A stretch of 64,000 nt of DNA from assembly GCF_000155735.2 (NCBI RefSeq), contig NC_020908.1, positions 2,113,001 to 2,177,000 on the forward strand, written 5' to 3'. This DNA comes from Octadecabacter arcticus 238. GTDB taxonomy: Bacteria; Pseudomonadota; Alphaproteobacteria; Rhodobacterales; Rhodobacteraceae. Shown piece by piece: positions 43,781 to 53,099 of the stretch; position 1 is the stretch's first letter; every line of letters starts with the position of its first letter. The notes beneath the pieces are model-generated. The model was not told where the DNA came from. It did not search any database and saw only the letters and a program-made list of their open reading frames with translations. A program made the position numbers and the translations under genes.

Positions 43781-45523
43781 TCAAGCTGCGTCTTTTGCCT
43801 CGGCCTCGGCGTTTTTAGCATCGATCATGTCCTGATAGGCCCACGGCATGAGATCGTTGATACGGTTTGCTTGATGGTCCTGGATGCGTTCCAGCACCCA
43901 TGCGAGCCAGGCTTCGGGATTCACTTTGTTCATCTTGGCGGTCTCTATCAACGTATAAGCAATTGCTGCAGATTTGCCGCCTGCTTCTGATCCCATGAAG
44001 AGATAGTTTTTGCGTCCCACGGCCACAGGGCGCACTGCGCGCTCGGCTGTGTTGTTGTCCAGCTCAAGAAAGCCGTGATCAAGATAGGGCCGTGCCTTTG
44101 GCAGGCGCGCCAGTGCATATTTGATCGCCTTGGCCAGCGGCGTCTTGCTAGAGATCTTGCCCAGTTGCTCTTTAAGCCAGACTTCCAGGTCATCAAAGAT
44201 CGGCTTGGCGTATTCCTGACGCAGGGCCACGCGTTCCGCAGGGGGCAGGAACCGCGCTTGTGTCTCAACATCATAGAGCTTTTTAATCCGCAGCACGGCT
44301 TCGCCCGCCACGGGCAGCTTTGTGCTTTCATAAAGGTCAAAGAACTCACGCCGCACATGGGCCATGCATGCCATCTCTTTGACCCGCCCCGTGCGGTAGG
44401 CGTCATTATACCCAGCATAGGCATCCGCATGGGCGTAGCCTTCATAGCTTTCGAGATGCTTGCTGGGATGCTCCGCCTCACGGCTGGTGGAGAACTGGTA
44501 CCACACCGCAGGTGGAGCTCCGCTGGCCCAAGTGTCTTCTTTTCGGGCATAGACCCACAGTCGCGCGGTTTTGGTCTTATTCTTTCCTTTGCCATTGCCC
44601 TTCTGGAGCAGCTTGACCGTTGTGTCATCCATGAAGATCGCCTGCGCCTCAAAGACGTGATCGCGGATTGCATCTGAGACGCGCTCCAGCAGTTTGGTGC
44701 ATTTGCCGACCCATCCCGCCATGAGCGATCCACTCAGATCAATGCCCTCGTTGGCAAACATCTGGCTCTGGCGATACAGCGGCAGATGATAGCCGTATTT
44801 ACAGCACAGGATGTGGGCCATCAGCGCGGGGCCGACAAAGCTCTTCGGAATGGGTCGGCTTGGCATCTCAGCCTGAACAACGGCCTCACAACAGGTGCAG
44901 GCCAGACGCGGGCGGCCAATTTGGTTCACGATGTAATGTCCCGGGACATATTCCAACTCCTCCATCACATCCGTTCCAAGCACTTTGAAGCTGCCGCCAC
45001 AGTCGGTGCAAGCATCACTGGGGGTGATGGTCTTTTGGACACGCTTCAGCCCCTTTGGGAAAGGTTTGCGCTTGCGCGGTGTGCGGGGCGGCTTGGCCTC
45101 AGCGTCAGAGGGTTCATCATCTGTCTCAACGGCTTGTTCGATCTCAAGTTCTTCAAGGATCAACTCAAGCGCCAGCTGTGCACTGCTTTCCGACTTTGAG
45201 CCAAAGCGGTGCTTGTTGTGACCGTGGAGTTGCAGGCGCAGATCGGCGATGATGGTGTCTCGGTTCTGGATGGCCCGCGCATGAGCGGTGCGCTCGGCAC
45301 TCAGGGCGGCGTCCACTGATGCCATCTCATCCTTGAGGCGTTTTTGTACCGTCGCATGGCCAAGGGATGACCCGAGAAACGCTTGCTTCAGCTCTGACAA
45401 TTCCGCTGTTTGCGCGGCAACGTATGCCTGTACTTCAGGGGGCAGATTAGTCAGATTTGGAGGGGTCTTACTCATGCCATTACATACCAAATCTCGGGCA
45501 TCATGGGAATCCCACAAAGGCAA
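43781..45523 (-). CDS. tnpC: IS66-family transposase TnpC
   Basis: 580 aa. Leucine-zipper N-terminus, zinc finger (CTDCGG .. CTCCEAVV), DDE_Tnp_IS66 domain (FMDDTTVKLLQKG, HADAYAGYNDAYR, HVRREFFDL) and C-terminal LDNNTAERAVRPVAVGRKNY LFMGSEAGG. Intact. Confidence 0.94.
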   Translation of the reverse strand: MPLWDSHDARDLVCNGMSKTPPNLTNLPPEVQAYVAAQTAELSELKQAFLGSSLGHATVQKRLKDEMASVDAALSAERTAHARAIQNRDTIIADLRLQLHGHNKHRFGSKSESSAQLALELILEELEIEQAVETDDEPSDAEAKPPRTPRKRKPFPKGLKRVQKTITPSDACTDCGGSFKVLGTDVMEELEYVPGHYIVNQIGRPRLACTCCEAVVQAEMPSRPIPKSFVGPALMAHILCCKYGYHLPLYRQSQMFANEGIDLSGSLMAGWVGKCTKLLERVSDAIRDHVFEAQAIFMDDTTVKLLQKGNGKGKNKTKTARLWVYARKEDTWASGAPPAVWYQFSTSREAEHPSKHLESYEGYAHADAYAGYNDAYRTGRVKEMACMAHVRREFFDLYESTKLPVAGEAVLRIKKLYDVETQARFLPPAERVALRQEYAKPIFDDLEVWLKEQLGKISSKTPLAKAIKYALARLPKARPYLDHGFLELDNNTAERAVRPVAVGRKNYLFMGSEAGGKSAAIAYTLIETAKMNKVNPEAWLAWVLERIQDHQANRINDLMPWAYQDMIDAKNAEAEAKDAA

Positions 45524-45544
45524 GAAGTCCTATAAAACATACAG

Positions 45545-45892
45545 CTATCCAACCATACTTGGACGCCATGTCTTCTTGAGAATACGCCAGTCTATGCCTT
45601 CCATCAGCATCGCAAGCTGTGCGCGGCTTAGGCTGACTTTACCTTCCTTGACTGAGGGCCATACGAACCGTCCACGTTCAAGCCGTTTGGTAAACAGGCA
45701 CGCGCCCTGACCATCCCACCAGATCATCTTGATCTGATCGCCACGACGGCCACGGAACAAAAATAGATGCCCCGCGTAAGGGTCAGCTGCAAGAACCTGC
45801 GCGGTCTGCGCCGCCAGCCCGTTGAAGCCGCGCCGCATATCCGTAACTCCTGCGGCAAGCCAGATCTTCGCATCCCCCAAAACAGGGATCAT
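45545..45892 (-). CDS. tnpB: IS66 accessory protein TnpB
   Basis: 115 aa, [51 protein letters not shown]. Typical Orf34 family. Overlaps tnpA by 4 bp. Intact. Confidence 0.93.
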   Translation of the reverse strand: MIPVLGDAKIWLAAGVTDMRRGFNGLAAQTAQVLAADPYAGHLFLFRGRRGDQIKMIWWDGQGACLFTKRLERGRFVWPSVKEGKVSLSRAQLAMLMEGIDWRILKKTWRPSMVG

Positions 45893-46269
45893 GCTGCAAG
45901 TCCTCGCGCCAGTTCCAGCACAAAGCCAGCATCAACCCCGTCGCTCACGCTCAGCTTGCGACCGTTCTCAAGTGTGATCTCAATATGGGGGACAGGTAAG
46001 ATGCTGGTGCCGGATGACGCAGGCGTGTCCACCATACCCGCATCGGCAATCTCTACGGGGGTGAACTGGCCTATATCTGATTTGTCAGTCTGAAACCGCC
46101 CATCGCTGCGCCATGCATAAATCCGGTTGGTGCCCACACCGTGCTTCTTGGCAACCATTGGAACACTCACGCCAGCAGTGTGGCTTTCCGCTACAAGCTG
46201 TCGCTTGAAATCATCCGTGTATTTGGAACCTCGGCCACGCCTAGTCTTGTTCATCATCAAAATCCTCAT
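45889..46269 (-). CDS. tnpA: IS66 accessory protein TnpA (HTH)
   Basis: 126 aa HTH protein: [40 protein letters not shown]. Intact. Confidence 0.9.
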   Translation of the reverse strand: MRILMMNKTRRGRGSKYTDDFKRQLVAESHTAGVSVPMVAKKHGVGTNRIYAWRSDGRFQTDKSDIGQFTPVEIADAGMVDTPASSGTSILPVPHIEITLENGRKLSVSDGVDAGFVLELARGLAA

Positions 46270-46944
46270 ATCGCGCCAGCCATATCGCCAGCTTCGCGCA
46301 ATAATCGCACCTTAGATCATGCCAAAAAAAGAGGGGGTTCCCTGTATGTTTACCTATTACTGACAATCGACGTTTCCAATTCCATCGACCCTGTCGAATA
46401 CAGGTTGCAAGCCGACGGGATGGCCGACGCGGTGCTGGACGAAGAGGTGTCAGAGGCGTTGATCAGCGGCCAAGTCGCTGTCGCCGTCATTCAATGGTCC
46501 GGCGTGGGCCGCCAAGAAGTGTCGCTGCCTTGGCGACAGTTGCGCTCAATCGCTGATGTGCGCGGGTTCGCCGTGGACGCGCGCACCATGCCGCGCGCCT
46601 TTGTGCAATCAGACACCGCAATTGGCGATGCGATTCTGTTCGCGCTTGATCAGTTCAACGATGCGCCAAACTGTAACCGACAAGTCATTGATATATCAGG
46701 GGATGGCACCCCAAATGCCGGAAGCGACGCGCGCATCGCGTCGCGAGAGGCAGAGCAGCGAGGTGTGACAATCAACGGCATCGCAAATGAAAGCATGGGG
46801 ATCGCACTCACCTCATATTTCAACCGCTCAATCATCACCCGCGACGGGTTCGTCATAACCGCGCGCCACCACTTGGACTACCCGCGCGCGATCCGCGAAA
46901 AAATCCTGCGCGAAGTGTCTCGGATTTTCGGGTGACCCTGCTGC

Positions 46945-47406
46945 TTACAGCGGCAAAGCGACGGTCGATTTGATCTCTTCCATGCTCAGCAATGCTGTCA
47001 CATTAAACACCCGCACCTCTGATATCAGCGCCTGATAAAACACATCATAGGCCCGTGCATTTTGAACCCGGACTTTCAGGATGTAATCAATATCCCCTGC
47101 CAGTCGATGCGCCTCTTGCACTTCGGGGCGATCCATCAAGGCTTTCAAAAACTTGGCCTGCCAGTCCGCCTCATGTTCCGACGTGCGGATCAGCACGAAA
47201 AAACACGCCTCAAACCCCAGCGCCTCTGCATTCAACATGACCGTTTGTTGGCCAATCACCCCTGCGTCACGCATTTTGCGAATCCGGTTCCAAACCGGCG
47301 TCTTTGAGGAGCCGACAACTTTGGCGATTTCATCCAAAGATTGCCCCGCATCACGCTGCATGGTGCGTAGAATTTTCCGGTCCAGCTCATCTATCCGAAC
47401 ATCCAT
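46945..47406 (-). CDS. Lrp/AsnC-family transcriptional regulator
   Basis: 153 aa. N-terminal HTH (IDELDRKILRTMQRDAGQSL DEIAKVVGSSKTPVWNRIRK), then the RAM effector domain (VQEAHRLAGDIDYILKVRVQ). Start MDVRID at 47406 with GGAGAGG upstream. Divergent from cysG, so it most likely controls the sulfite reductase operon in response to a sulfur amino acid; this is inference from position. Confidence 0.9.
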   Translation of the reverse strand: MDVRIDELDRKILRTMQRDAGQSLDEIAKVVGSSKTPVWNRIRKMRDAGVIGQQTVMLNAEALGFEACFFVLIRTSEHEADWQAKFLKALMDRPEVQEAHRLAGDIDYILKVRVQNARAYDVFYQALISEVRVFNVTALLSMEEIKSTVALPL

Positions 47407-47499
47407 TCGCTTTTTCCTCTCCTTGGGAAACATCCTGACTGATCTGTGACATACGACGAACGCACGTTCCTTTCAACCCGATGAATGGCGCAATCGGTG

Positions 47500-47510
47500 G
47501 AATAATATTC
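47500..47510. promoter_or_regulatory. candidate Lrp-type site before cysG
   Basis: GAATAATATTC, an inverted repeat with an AT centre, lies in an AT-rich patch 34 bp before the cysG start and within the gap shared with the divergent Lrp gene. Matches the general form of Lrp-family sites. Confidence 0.35.
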
Positions 47511-47543
47511 TATATTGAGATCAAGCAATCAGGACTCACCAAT

Positions 47544-48941
47544 ATGAAACACTTCCCCATCTTCCTCGCCGTGCAGGGCCGCCGCATCGTTTTGGCTGGC
47601 GGCGGTGACGCCGCACTGGCCAAACTGCGCTTGTTGCTGAAGACCGAGGCAAAGCTGACGGTAATTGCTGTGCAGGCGACACCGGAAATCCATGCATGGG
47701 CCGCAGATGGTCGCCTGACCCTTCTGAGCCGCGCAATGGAACCCGGCGACACGATGTGTGCATCCCTATTTTACGCCGCACACGAAGATGCCAAGGAAGA
47801 CGCGCGGACTGCGGCACTGGCGCATCGTGACGGCGCGTTGGTCAATATTGTGGATAATCTAAACGACAGCCAGTTTATCACCCCCGCGATCGTTGATCGT
47901 GATCCAGTCACAATCGCCATCGGCACCGAAGGCGCAGCGCCTGTGCTGGCCCGCGCGATCAAGAAAGACCTCGAAGAACGGCTCCCCGCGTCGCTCGGCA
48001 CGCTCGCCCGCATCGGCAAAGGGTTTCGCGGCATGGCCGAAAAGCTGCCCTTTGGCGCGGCGCGGCGCAATTTCTGGTCTGATTTCTACTTCAACGCAGG
48101 CCCCCGCGCCGTCACGCTGGGCGAAGACAGGGTTGAACACGCCCTCGACGCCCTGCTGCATGACCATCTGAACACAGACGCCAAACCCGGTCACATCGAT
48201 CTTGTCGGCGCTGGCCCCGGTGATCCTGATCTGCTGACGCTGAAGGCGCGCAAAGCCCTCGATAAGGCCGATGTGGTGATCTTTGATCGGCTTGTGACGC
48301 CCGAAATTCTGGAACTGGCGCGACGCGAAGCGATCATGATTGATGCAGGCAAGACAGGCTTTGGCAAAGCCATGGCGCAAGACGACATCAACGCTTTGAT
48401 TGTCGAACATGGATTGCGCGGCCACCATGTTGTGCGCCTCAAGGCGGGTGATCCAACAGTTTTTGGTCGCCTCGATGAAGAAATCGACGCGATCACATCT
48501 GCAGACCTGTCCTACACCATCGTCCCGGGCATCACGGCCGCGTCCGCCGCTGTGGCAAACATCGGCCAAAGCCTGACGCAGCGCGGCCGCAATTCTTCCG
48601 TGCGCTTCATCACCGGCCACGACACTAAGGGTTACGCGGATCATGACTGGAAAACATTGGCCGAGACCGGCCAAGTTGCCGCGATCTACATGGGCAAGAA
48701 ATCCGCGCGTTTCATCCAAGGCCGCCTGTTGATGCACGGCGCGGCCCCGTCCACGCCCGTCACCGTGATTGAAAACGTATCGCGCCCTTATCAACGCGTC
48801 ATCGCCACCATCTTGGGCGACCTTGAACCGACAATGACCAACGCGAACCTGTCAGGTCCCGCGCTGACATTCCTTGGCCTCGCGCCACGTGCAGCATTGG
48901 CGGTCGCTGAAACTGAAACCCTCACTCAGGAGGCCTTGTAA
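47544..48941 (+). CDS. cysG: siroheme synthase CysG (trifunctional)
   Basis: 465 aa. The N-terminal half is precorrin-2 dehydrogenase/ferrochelatase (FLAVQGRRIVLAGGGDAALA KLRLL). The C-terminal half is uroporphyrinogen-III C-methyltransferase (VGAGPGDPDLLTLKARKALD, MIDAGKTGFGKAMAQDDINA, VRLKAGDPTVFGR, VPGITAASAAVANIG). Makes the siroheme needed by cysI. Start at MKHFPIF with AGGA upstream. Confidence 0.93.
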   Translation: MKHFPIFLAVQGRRIVLAGGGDAALAKLRLLLKTEAKLTVIAVQATPEIHAWAADGRLTLLSRAMEPGDTMCASLFYAAHEDAKEDARTAALAHRDGALVNIVDNLNDSQFITPAIVDRDPVTIAIGTEGAAPVLARAIKKDLEERLPASLGTLARIGKGFRGMAEKLPFGAARRNFWSDFYFNAGPRAVTLGEDRVEHALDALLHDHLNTDAKPGHIDLVGAGPGDPDLLTLKARKALDKADVVIFDRLVTPEILELARREAIMIDAGKTGFGKAMAQDDINALIVEHGLRGHHVVRLKAGDPTVFGRLDEEIDAITSADLSYTIVPGITAASAAVANIGQSLTQRGRNSSVRFITGHDTKGYADHDWKTLAETGQVAAIYMGKKSARFIQGRLLMHGAAPSTPVTVIENVSRPYQRVIATILGDLEPTMTNANLSGPALTFLGLAPRAALAVAETETLTQEAL

Positions 48942-48942
48942 G

Positions 48943-49257
48943 ATGCCGAAAGATTTTACCCCGAAAGTCGTCACTGCAAACCGTCTGATGGAAGGTGATG
49001 CTGTCTGGCTCACCGCGAACGGCTACTGGTCCAGCGACATTCACGACGCTGAATTCATCACCGATGAAGGCACCGCAAATCTGCGCATGCTGGACGCCGA
49101 AACGCAGGCACATCTGATTGCCGGTGCATATCTGGCGGACGCCGCGATGGGCGACAAAGGCCCCGAACCCACCCACTTTCGCGAGGACTTTCGCACCCGT
49201 GGTCCATCCAATTACGCCCACGGAAAGCAAGTCGATAAGGTAGAAAACAATGTATAA
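48943..49257 (+). CDS. DUF2849 domain protein
   Basis: 104 aa, MPKDFTPKVVTANRLMEGDA VWLTANGYWS.., ending ..FREDFRTRGPSNYAHGKQ. Found conserved between cysG and cysI in this group. Function unknown; perhaps an assembly factor. AGGAGG precedes the start, and the stop overlaps cysI by 8 bp. Confidence 0.82.
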   Translation: MPKDFTPKVVTANRLMEGDAVWLTANGYWSSDIHDAEFITDEGTANLRMLDAETQAHLIAGAYLADAAMGDKGPEPTHFREDFRTRGPSNYAHGKQVDKVENNV

Positions 49258-50914
49258 ATACAATGACTTCGACGAGAGTTTCGTGCGTGAACGTGTTGCG
49301 CAATTCCGTGGTCAAGTTGCGCGTCGCATTGACGGCTCCCTCACCGAGGATGAATTCAAACCCTTACGCCTGATGAACGGCCTTTATCTGCAATTGCATG
49401 CCTACATGCTGCGCGTTGCCGTGCCCTATGGCACATTGAACTCGGCGCAGATGGACATGCTCGCGCATTTGGCGCAGACCTATGACAAGGGCTACGGCCA
49501 TTTCACCACCCGCCAGAATATCCAGTACAACTGGCCTGAACTGGGCGATGTACCCGATATGCTGTCCAACCTCGCGGACGTCGGCATGCATGCGATCCAA
49601 ACCTCTGGTAATACAATCCGCAACGTCACGGCGGACCATTTCGCAGGCGCCGCCGCAGATGAAATCGCAGACCCGCGCCCTGTCGCTGAATTGCTGCGTC
49701 AATGGTCCACCGACCACCCCGAATTCCAGTTCATGCCGCGCAAATTCAAGATCGCCATCACCGGATCACCCAATGATCGCGCCGTGACCAAAGCCCATGA
49801 TATCGGCCTGCGGATGGTGCTGAGGGACGGCGCTGCTGGCTATGAGGTCATCGTCGGGGGCGGTCTCGGTCGCACACCAATGATCGGCAAGGTCATCACC
49901 GACTTCCTGCCGCAAGCGGATCTGCTTCCCTATGTCGAAGCGATTGTGTCTGTCTGGAACCGTCTGGGACGGCGAGACAACAAATATAAGTCCCGCATCA
50001 AGATTACCGTGCACGAACATGGCATCGACGAAATCCGCCGTCTTGTGGATGCGCGGTTTGCGGTAATTCGCCCGACTTTCAGTGGTGTAGACCAGGAAAT
50101 GCTGGCAGAGATCGAAGCGCAATTCGCAGCACCTGCGTTCAAAATCGCCGACACAAAGGGCTATGAAGCCGTGCGTCTGACCAACCCCGCGTTTCGGTCT
50201 TGGACGGACACGAACCTGACGCAACACCGCGCGGACGGCTACGCAATCGTCAGCATTTCCATCAAAAAGCACGGCGCGACACCAGGCGATGCGACGGCAG
50301 ACCAGATGCGGGTCATGGCCGATCTTGCCCGCACCTACGGTCATGATGAACTGCGCATCAGCCACGAACAAAACGTCATCCTGCCGCATGTGCACAAATC
50401 GGACCTGCCTAAACTCTACGCGGCACTTCGCAGCGCAGACCTCGCGACAGCCAACATCGGGCTTGCGTCCGATATCATCGCTTGCCCCGGCATGGATTAC
50501 TGCGCACTCGCCACCGCGCGATCCATCCCAATCGCACAAGAAATCGCGACTCGTTTTGATGAGCTGAAAATTGAACACGACATCGGCGCGCTCAAGATCA
50601 AAATATCGGGCTGCATCAACGCGTGTGGGCATCACCATGTGGGTCACATCGGCATCCTTGGCCTTGATCGTGCGGGCGTGGAAAACTACCAGATCACGCT
50701 TGGCGGGGATCACACAGAAACTGCCGCCGTCGGGGAACGCGCCGGGCCGGGGTTTAGTGCCGCTGAAATCGTGCCTGCGATAGAACGCCTTGTGCTGGGC
50801 TATATGGACCTGCGCCAAGCCTCGGATGAAACGTTCCTAGAGGCTTATCGTCGCCTCGGCGTCGCACCTTTCAAAGCAATTCTTTATCCACAGGAGAAAG
50901 CCAATGCCGCTTGA
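49250..50914 (+). CDS. cysI: sulfite reductase hemoprotein (CysI-like)
   Basis: 554 aa siroheme/4Fe-4S nitrite-sulfite reductase. N-terminal TTRQNIQYNWPEL, siroheme half-domains, and cluster ligands CPGMDYCALA and SGCINACGHHHVGHIG near the C-terminus. The genomic setting with cysG and cysH indicates assimilatory sulfite reduction. Overlaps cysH by 11 bp. Confidence 0.92.
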   Translation: MYKYNDFDESFVRERVAQFRGQVARRIDGSLTEDEFKPLRLMNGLYLQLHAYMLRVAVPYGTLNSAQMDMLAHLAQTYDKGYGHFTTRQNIQYNWPELGDVPDMLSNLADVGMHAIQTSGNTIRNVTADHFAGAAADEIADPRPVAELLRQWSTDHPEFQFMPRKFKIAITGSPNDRAVTKAHDIGLRMVLRDGAAGYEVIVGGGLGRTPMIGKVITDFLPQADLLPYVEAIVSVWNRLGRRDNKYKSRIKITVHEHGIDEIRRLVDARFAVIRPTFSGVDQEMLAEIEAQFAAPAFKIADTKGYEAVRLTNPAFRSWTDTNLTQHRADGYAIVSISIKKHGATPGDATADQMRVMADLARTYGHDELRISHEQNVILPHVHKSDLPKLYAALRSADLATANIGLASDIIACPGMDYCALATARSIPIAQEIATRFDELKIEHDIGALKIKISGCINACGHHHVGHIGILGLDRAGVENYQITLGGDHTETAAVGERAGPGFSAAEIVPAIERLVLGYMDLRQASDETFLEAYRRLGVAPFKAILYPQEKANAA

Positions 50915-51623
50915 TGGACAAACCCAAACGCTAAACCGCATCTACAAAGACCGTGATGCGCAGGACGTGTTGACCCATGCCTTCACCAGTTTTGGCGACA
51001 TGGCGTTGGTCAGCTCATTTGGCGCCGAAAGCGTTGTTTTGCTACATATGGCAGCGCAGATTGATCGTACGGTGCCAGTGTTGTTCATCGACACGGAAAT
51101 GCTGTTCGCCGAAACGCTGGATTATCAGCGCAACGTGGCGTCCTCACTTGGGCTGAGCAACGTTCAGGTCATTCGTGCCACACGCGACACCCTATTTGAA
51201 CGCGACAACGAGAATTTATTGCACCTGCACGACCCTGACGCCTGCTGTGCCTTGCGCAAAACCGAACCTTTGCAAAAGGCGCTAGCGGGCTTTGACGGCT
51301 GGATTTCGGGGCGCAAACGCTATCAGGGGGGTGACCGTCACGCGCTGGAGCTGTTCGAGGTTGATCGACCGCTCGGCCGGATGCCCCGTGTAAAGGTCAA
51401 TCCGCTGGCGCGGTGGGACAGCAGCGATCTGCGTGATTATATCACCACGCACAATCTGCCGCGTCATCCGCTTGTGGCAAAGGGGTTTCCAAGTGTCGGC
51501 TGCGCGCCGTGCACCACGCGCGCTGGTTCCGGTGAAAATACCCGCGCGGGCCGCTGGCGCGATACGTCAAAATCGGAATGCGGCATTCACTTTGACAACG
51601 GCCAAATTGCCAGATCCGCATAA
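50904..51623 (+). CDS. cysH: adenylylsulfate/phosphoadenylylsulfate reductase CysH
   Basis: 239 aa. SSFGAESVVLLHMAAQIDRT and FIDTEMLFAETL, DPDACCALRKTEPL, GCAPCTTR, and a C-terminal SECGIH with the catalytic Cys. The CC plus CxxC set indicates a 4Fe-4S cluster, as in bacterial APS reductases, so APS rather than PAPS is the likely substrate. AGGAG before the ATG. Confidence 0.92.
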   Translation: MPLDGQTQTLNRIYKDRDAQDVLTHAFTSFGDMALVSSFGAESVVLLHMAAQIDRTVPVLFIDTEMLFAETLDYQRNVASSLGLSNVQVIRATRDTLFERDNENLLHLHDPDACCALRKTEPLQKALAGFDGWISGRKRYQGGDRHALELFEVDRPLGRMPRVKVNPLARWDSSDLRDYITTHNLPRHPLVAKGFPSVGCAPCTTRAGSGENTRAGRWRDTSKSECGIHFDNGQIARSA

Positions 51624-51664
51624 ATGGCGCGCAAGATTGACGGGCTTGGCCCAAAGGATAGATC

Positions 51665-52081
51665 ATGACTGTACTTGTAAACGACACGGGCTTTGCCGCC
51701 GACGATTGGAAGACTGGCTTTGTAGCGATCACAGAACTGGCCGCGAATGATTGTAGCGCAGTGGCTGTTGATCTTGCGTCTGACGCAGAACCGGCGAGCC
51801 TTGCTGGCCTGTTGGGCCAGATTGATCTGATCCGCATCGATTTCCCAAGCTTTGCCGACGGGCGCGGGTTCACCATAGCGGCACAATTGCGCCGCATGGG
51901 GTTTGTGGGTCGGTTGCGCGCACGCGGCCACGTAATTGCCGATCAATACGCCATGGCACGACGGTCCGGATTTGATGAGGTCGAGATTTCTGACGACCTC
52001 GCTACCCGCCAGCCGGAACCGCAATGGCTGGCCCGTGCCGATTGGCAAGCCCATGACTATCAGGCGCGACTGCGCGGCTAA
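51665..52081 (+). CDS. DUF934 domain protein
   Basis: 138 aa. Central motif IDFPSFADGRGFTIAAQLRR MGFVGRLRARGHVIADQYAM ARRSGFDEVEI is the DUF934 signature. Usually found with sulfite reductase and cysH; role unknown. Forty bases after cysH, so part of the same operon. Confidence 0.87.
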   Translation: MTVLVNDTGFAADDWKTGFVAITELAANDCSAVAVDLASDAEPASLAGLLGQIDLIRIDFPSFADGRGFTIAAQLRRMGFVGRLRARGHVIADQYAMARRSGFDEVEISDDLATRQPEPQWLARADWQAHDYQARLRG

Positions 52082-52166
52082 GCATCACTCAAAATATCTC
52101 CCCCTTTAATTGACAGACATCAAAGCGTAACAGAGGGGCGTAGGCTTAAGCTTGCGTCAATAACAT

Positions 52167-53021
52167 ATGACAGAAATGATATCCGTGCCCAATACAACAA
52201 CCGCGACCAAAGCCGTTCCCGCCCTGCCCGACGCACAGATTGTGACGCAGGTGAAACACTACACCGACCGACTGTTCAGCTTTCGCTGCACGCGGCCCGC
52301 GTCAATGCGGTTTCGGTCTGGTGAATTCGTGATGATCGGATTGATGGGTGATCCAAACCCCGAAACCGGCAAGGTCAAACCACTGCTGCGGGCCTATTCC
52401 ATCGCGTCTCCAAACTGGGATGAGGAGTTGGAATTCTATTCGATCAAGGTGCCGGACGGCCCGCTGACATCGCGCCTACAACACATCAACGTCGGTGACG
52501 AGATTATCTTGCGCCCCAAACCCGTTGGCACTTTGGTGCATGATGCGTTGCGGCCCGGAAAACGGCTTTGGTTCTTTGCCACTGGCACTGGCTTCGCACC
52601 CTTCGCCAGCCTGCTGCGCGAACCACAAACCTATGAAGATTACGACGAAATGATCATCACCCACACCTGCCGCGAAGTTGGTGAACTGACCTATGGTCAT
52701 GATCTGATCGAAGGCCTTAAGACGGATGAGCTACTGAACGAGGTCATCGGTGACGGATTTTGGAAGAAAATTAAATACTACCCGACCACAACCCGCGAAC
52801 ACAGCCCCAAGATGGGCCGGATCACCGATCTGATGCGGTCCGGTGCGGCGTTTGCCGATCTTGGCGTGTCCGTGCTGAACCCCGATACCGACCGCGCGAT
52901 GATCTGTGGCAATTTGGCGTTCAATATCGAACTCAAGGCGATGCTTGAAGAATACGGGCTGATTGAAGGTGCCAACTCCAATCCGCAGCACTATGTGGTC
53001 GAGAAGGCATTTTTGGACTAA
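52167..53021 (+). CDS. fpr: ferredoxin-NADP reductase
   Basis: 284 aa. FAD motif RAYSIASPNWDEELEFYSIK VPDGPLTSRLQ, NADP region FFATGTGFAPFASLLREP, and ..ICGNLAFNIELKAMLEEY. Probably supplies reduced ferredoxin to sulfite reductase. A short gap after DUF934, so it may have its own promoter. Followed by a strong terminator. Confidence 0.9.
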   Translation: MTEMISVPNTTTATKAVPALPDAQIVTQVKHYTDRLFSFRCTRPASMRFRSGEFVMIGLMGDPNPETGKVKPLLRAYSIASPNWDEELEFYSIKVPDGPLTSRLQHINVGDEIILRPKPVGTLVHDALRPGKRLWFFATGTGFAPFASLLREPQTYEDYDEMIITHTCREVGELTYGHDLIEGLKTDELLNEVIGDGFWKKIKYYPTTTREHSPKMGRITDLMRSGAAFADLGVSVLNPDTDRAMICGNLAFNIELKAMLEEYGLIEGANSNPQHYVVEKAFLD

Positions 53022-53045
53022 AAAATTGTTATCGAACAAAAAAAA

Positions 53046-53074
53046 GGCCGCTCACCAATATTTGGTGAGCGGCC
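53046..53074. terminator. bidirectional terminator between fpr and the Ala-rich gene
   Basis: GGCCGCTCACCAA, TAT, TTGGTGAGCGGCC: a perfect 13-bp stem, flanked by A-run on the left and CTTTCT on the right. Confidence 0.93.
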
Positions 53075-53099
53075 CTTTCTATGTGTCGTGCAGCAAGCC

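Larger units (their letters stand above)
43758..46353 (-). mobile_element. complete IS66-family element a (tnpA, tnpB, tnpC)
   Basis: 2596 bp. Ends GTAAGCATCAACGCT and the complement of ATGTTTAC; CTATTA repeated on both sides (the duplication is 6-8 bp as read). Carries three intact ORFs and interrupts the DUF1194 gene. Confidence 0.9.
43689..46935 (+). pseudogene. DUF1194 (VWA-like) exported protein, split by IS66
   Basis: Front part 43689-43757: signal peptide MKTLLSSFFLAAAPAWG followed by CDTALL. Rear part 46354-46935: LTIDVSNSIDPVEYRLQADG .. VIDISGDGTPNAGSDARIAS, with the DxSxS metal-site-like motif. Removing the IS and one CTATTA joins the two halves in frame. The rear half has no start of its own. 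Confidence 0.88.

Noticed and set aside
43623..43835. 70-aa ORF starting MATESGTFTPLS
   Set aside because: It joins an att-like repeat, the DUF1194 signal peptide and IS66 end sequence; the real gene starts at 43689 and is broken at 43757.
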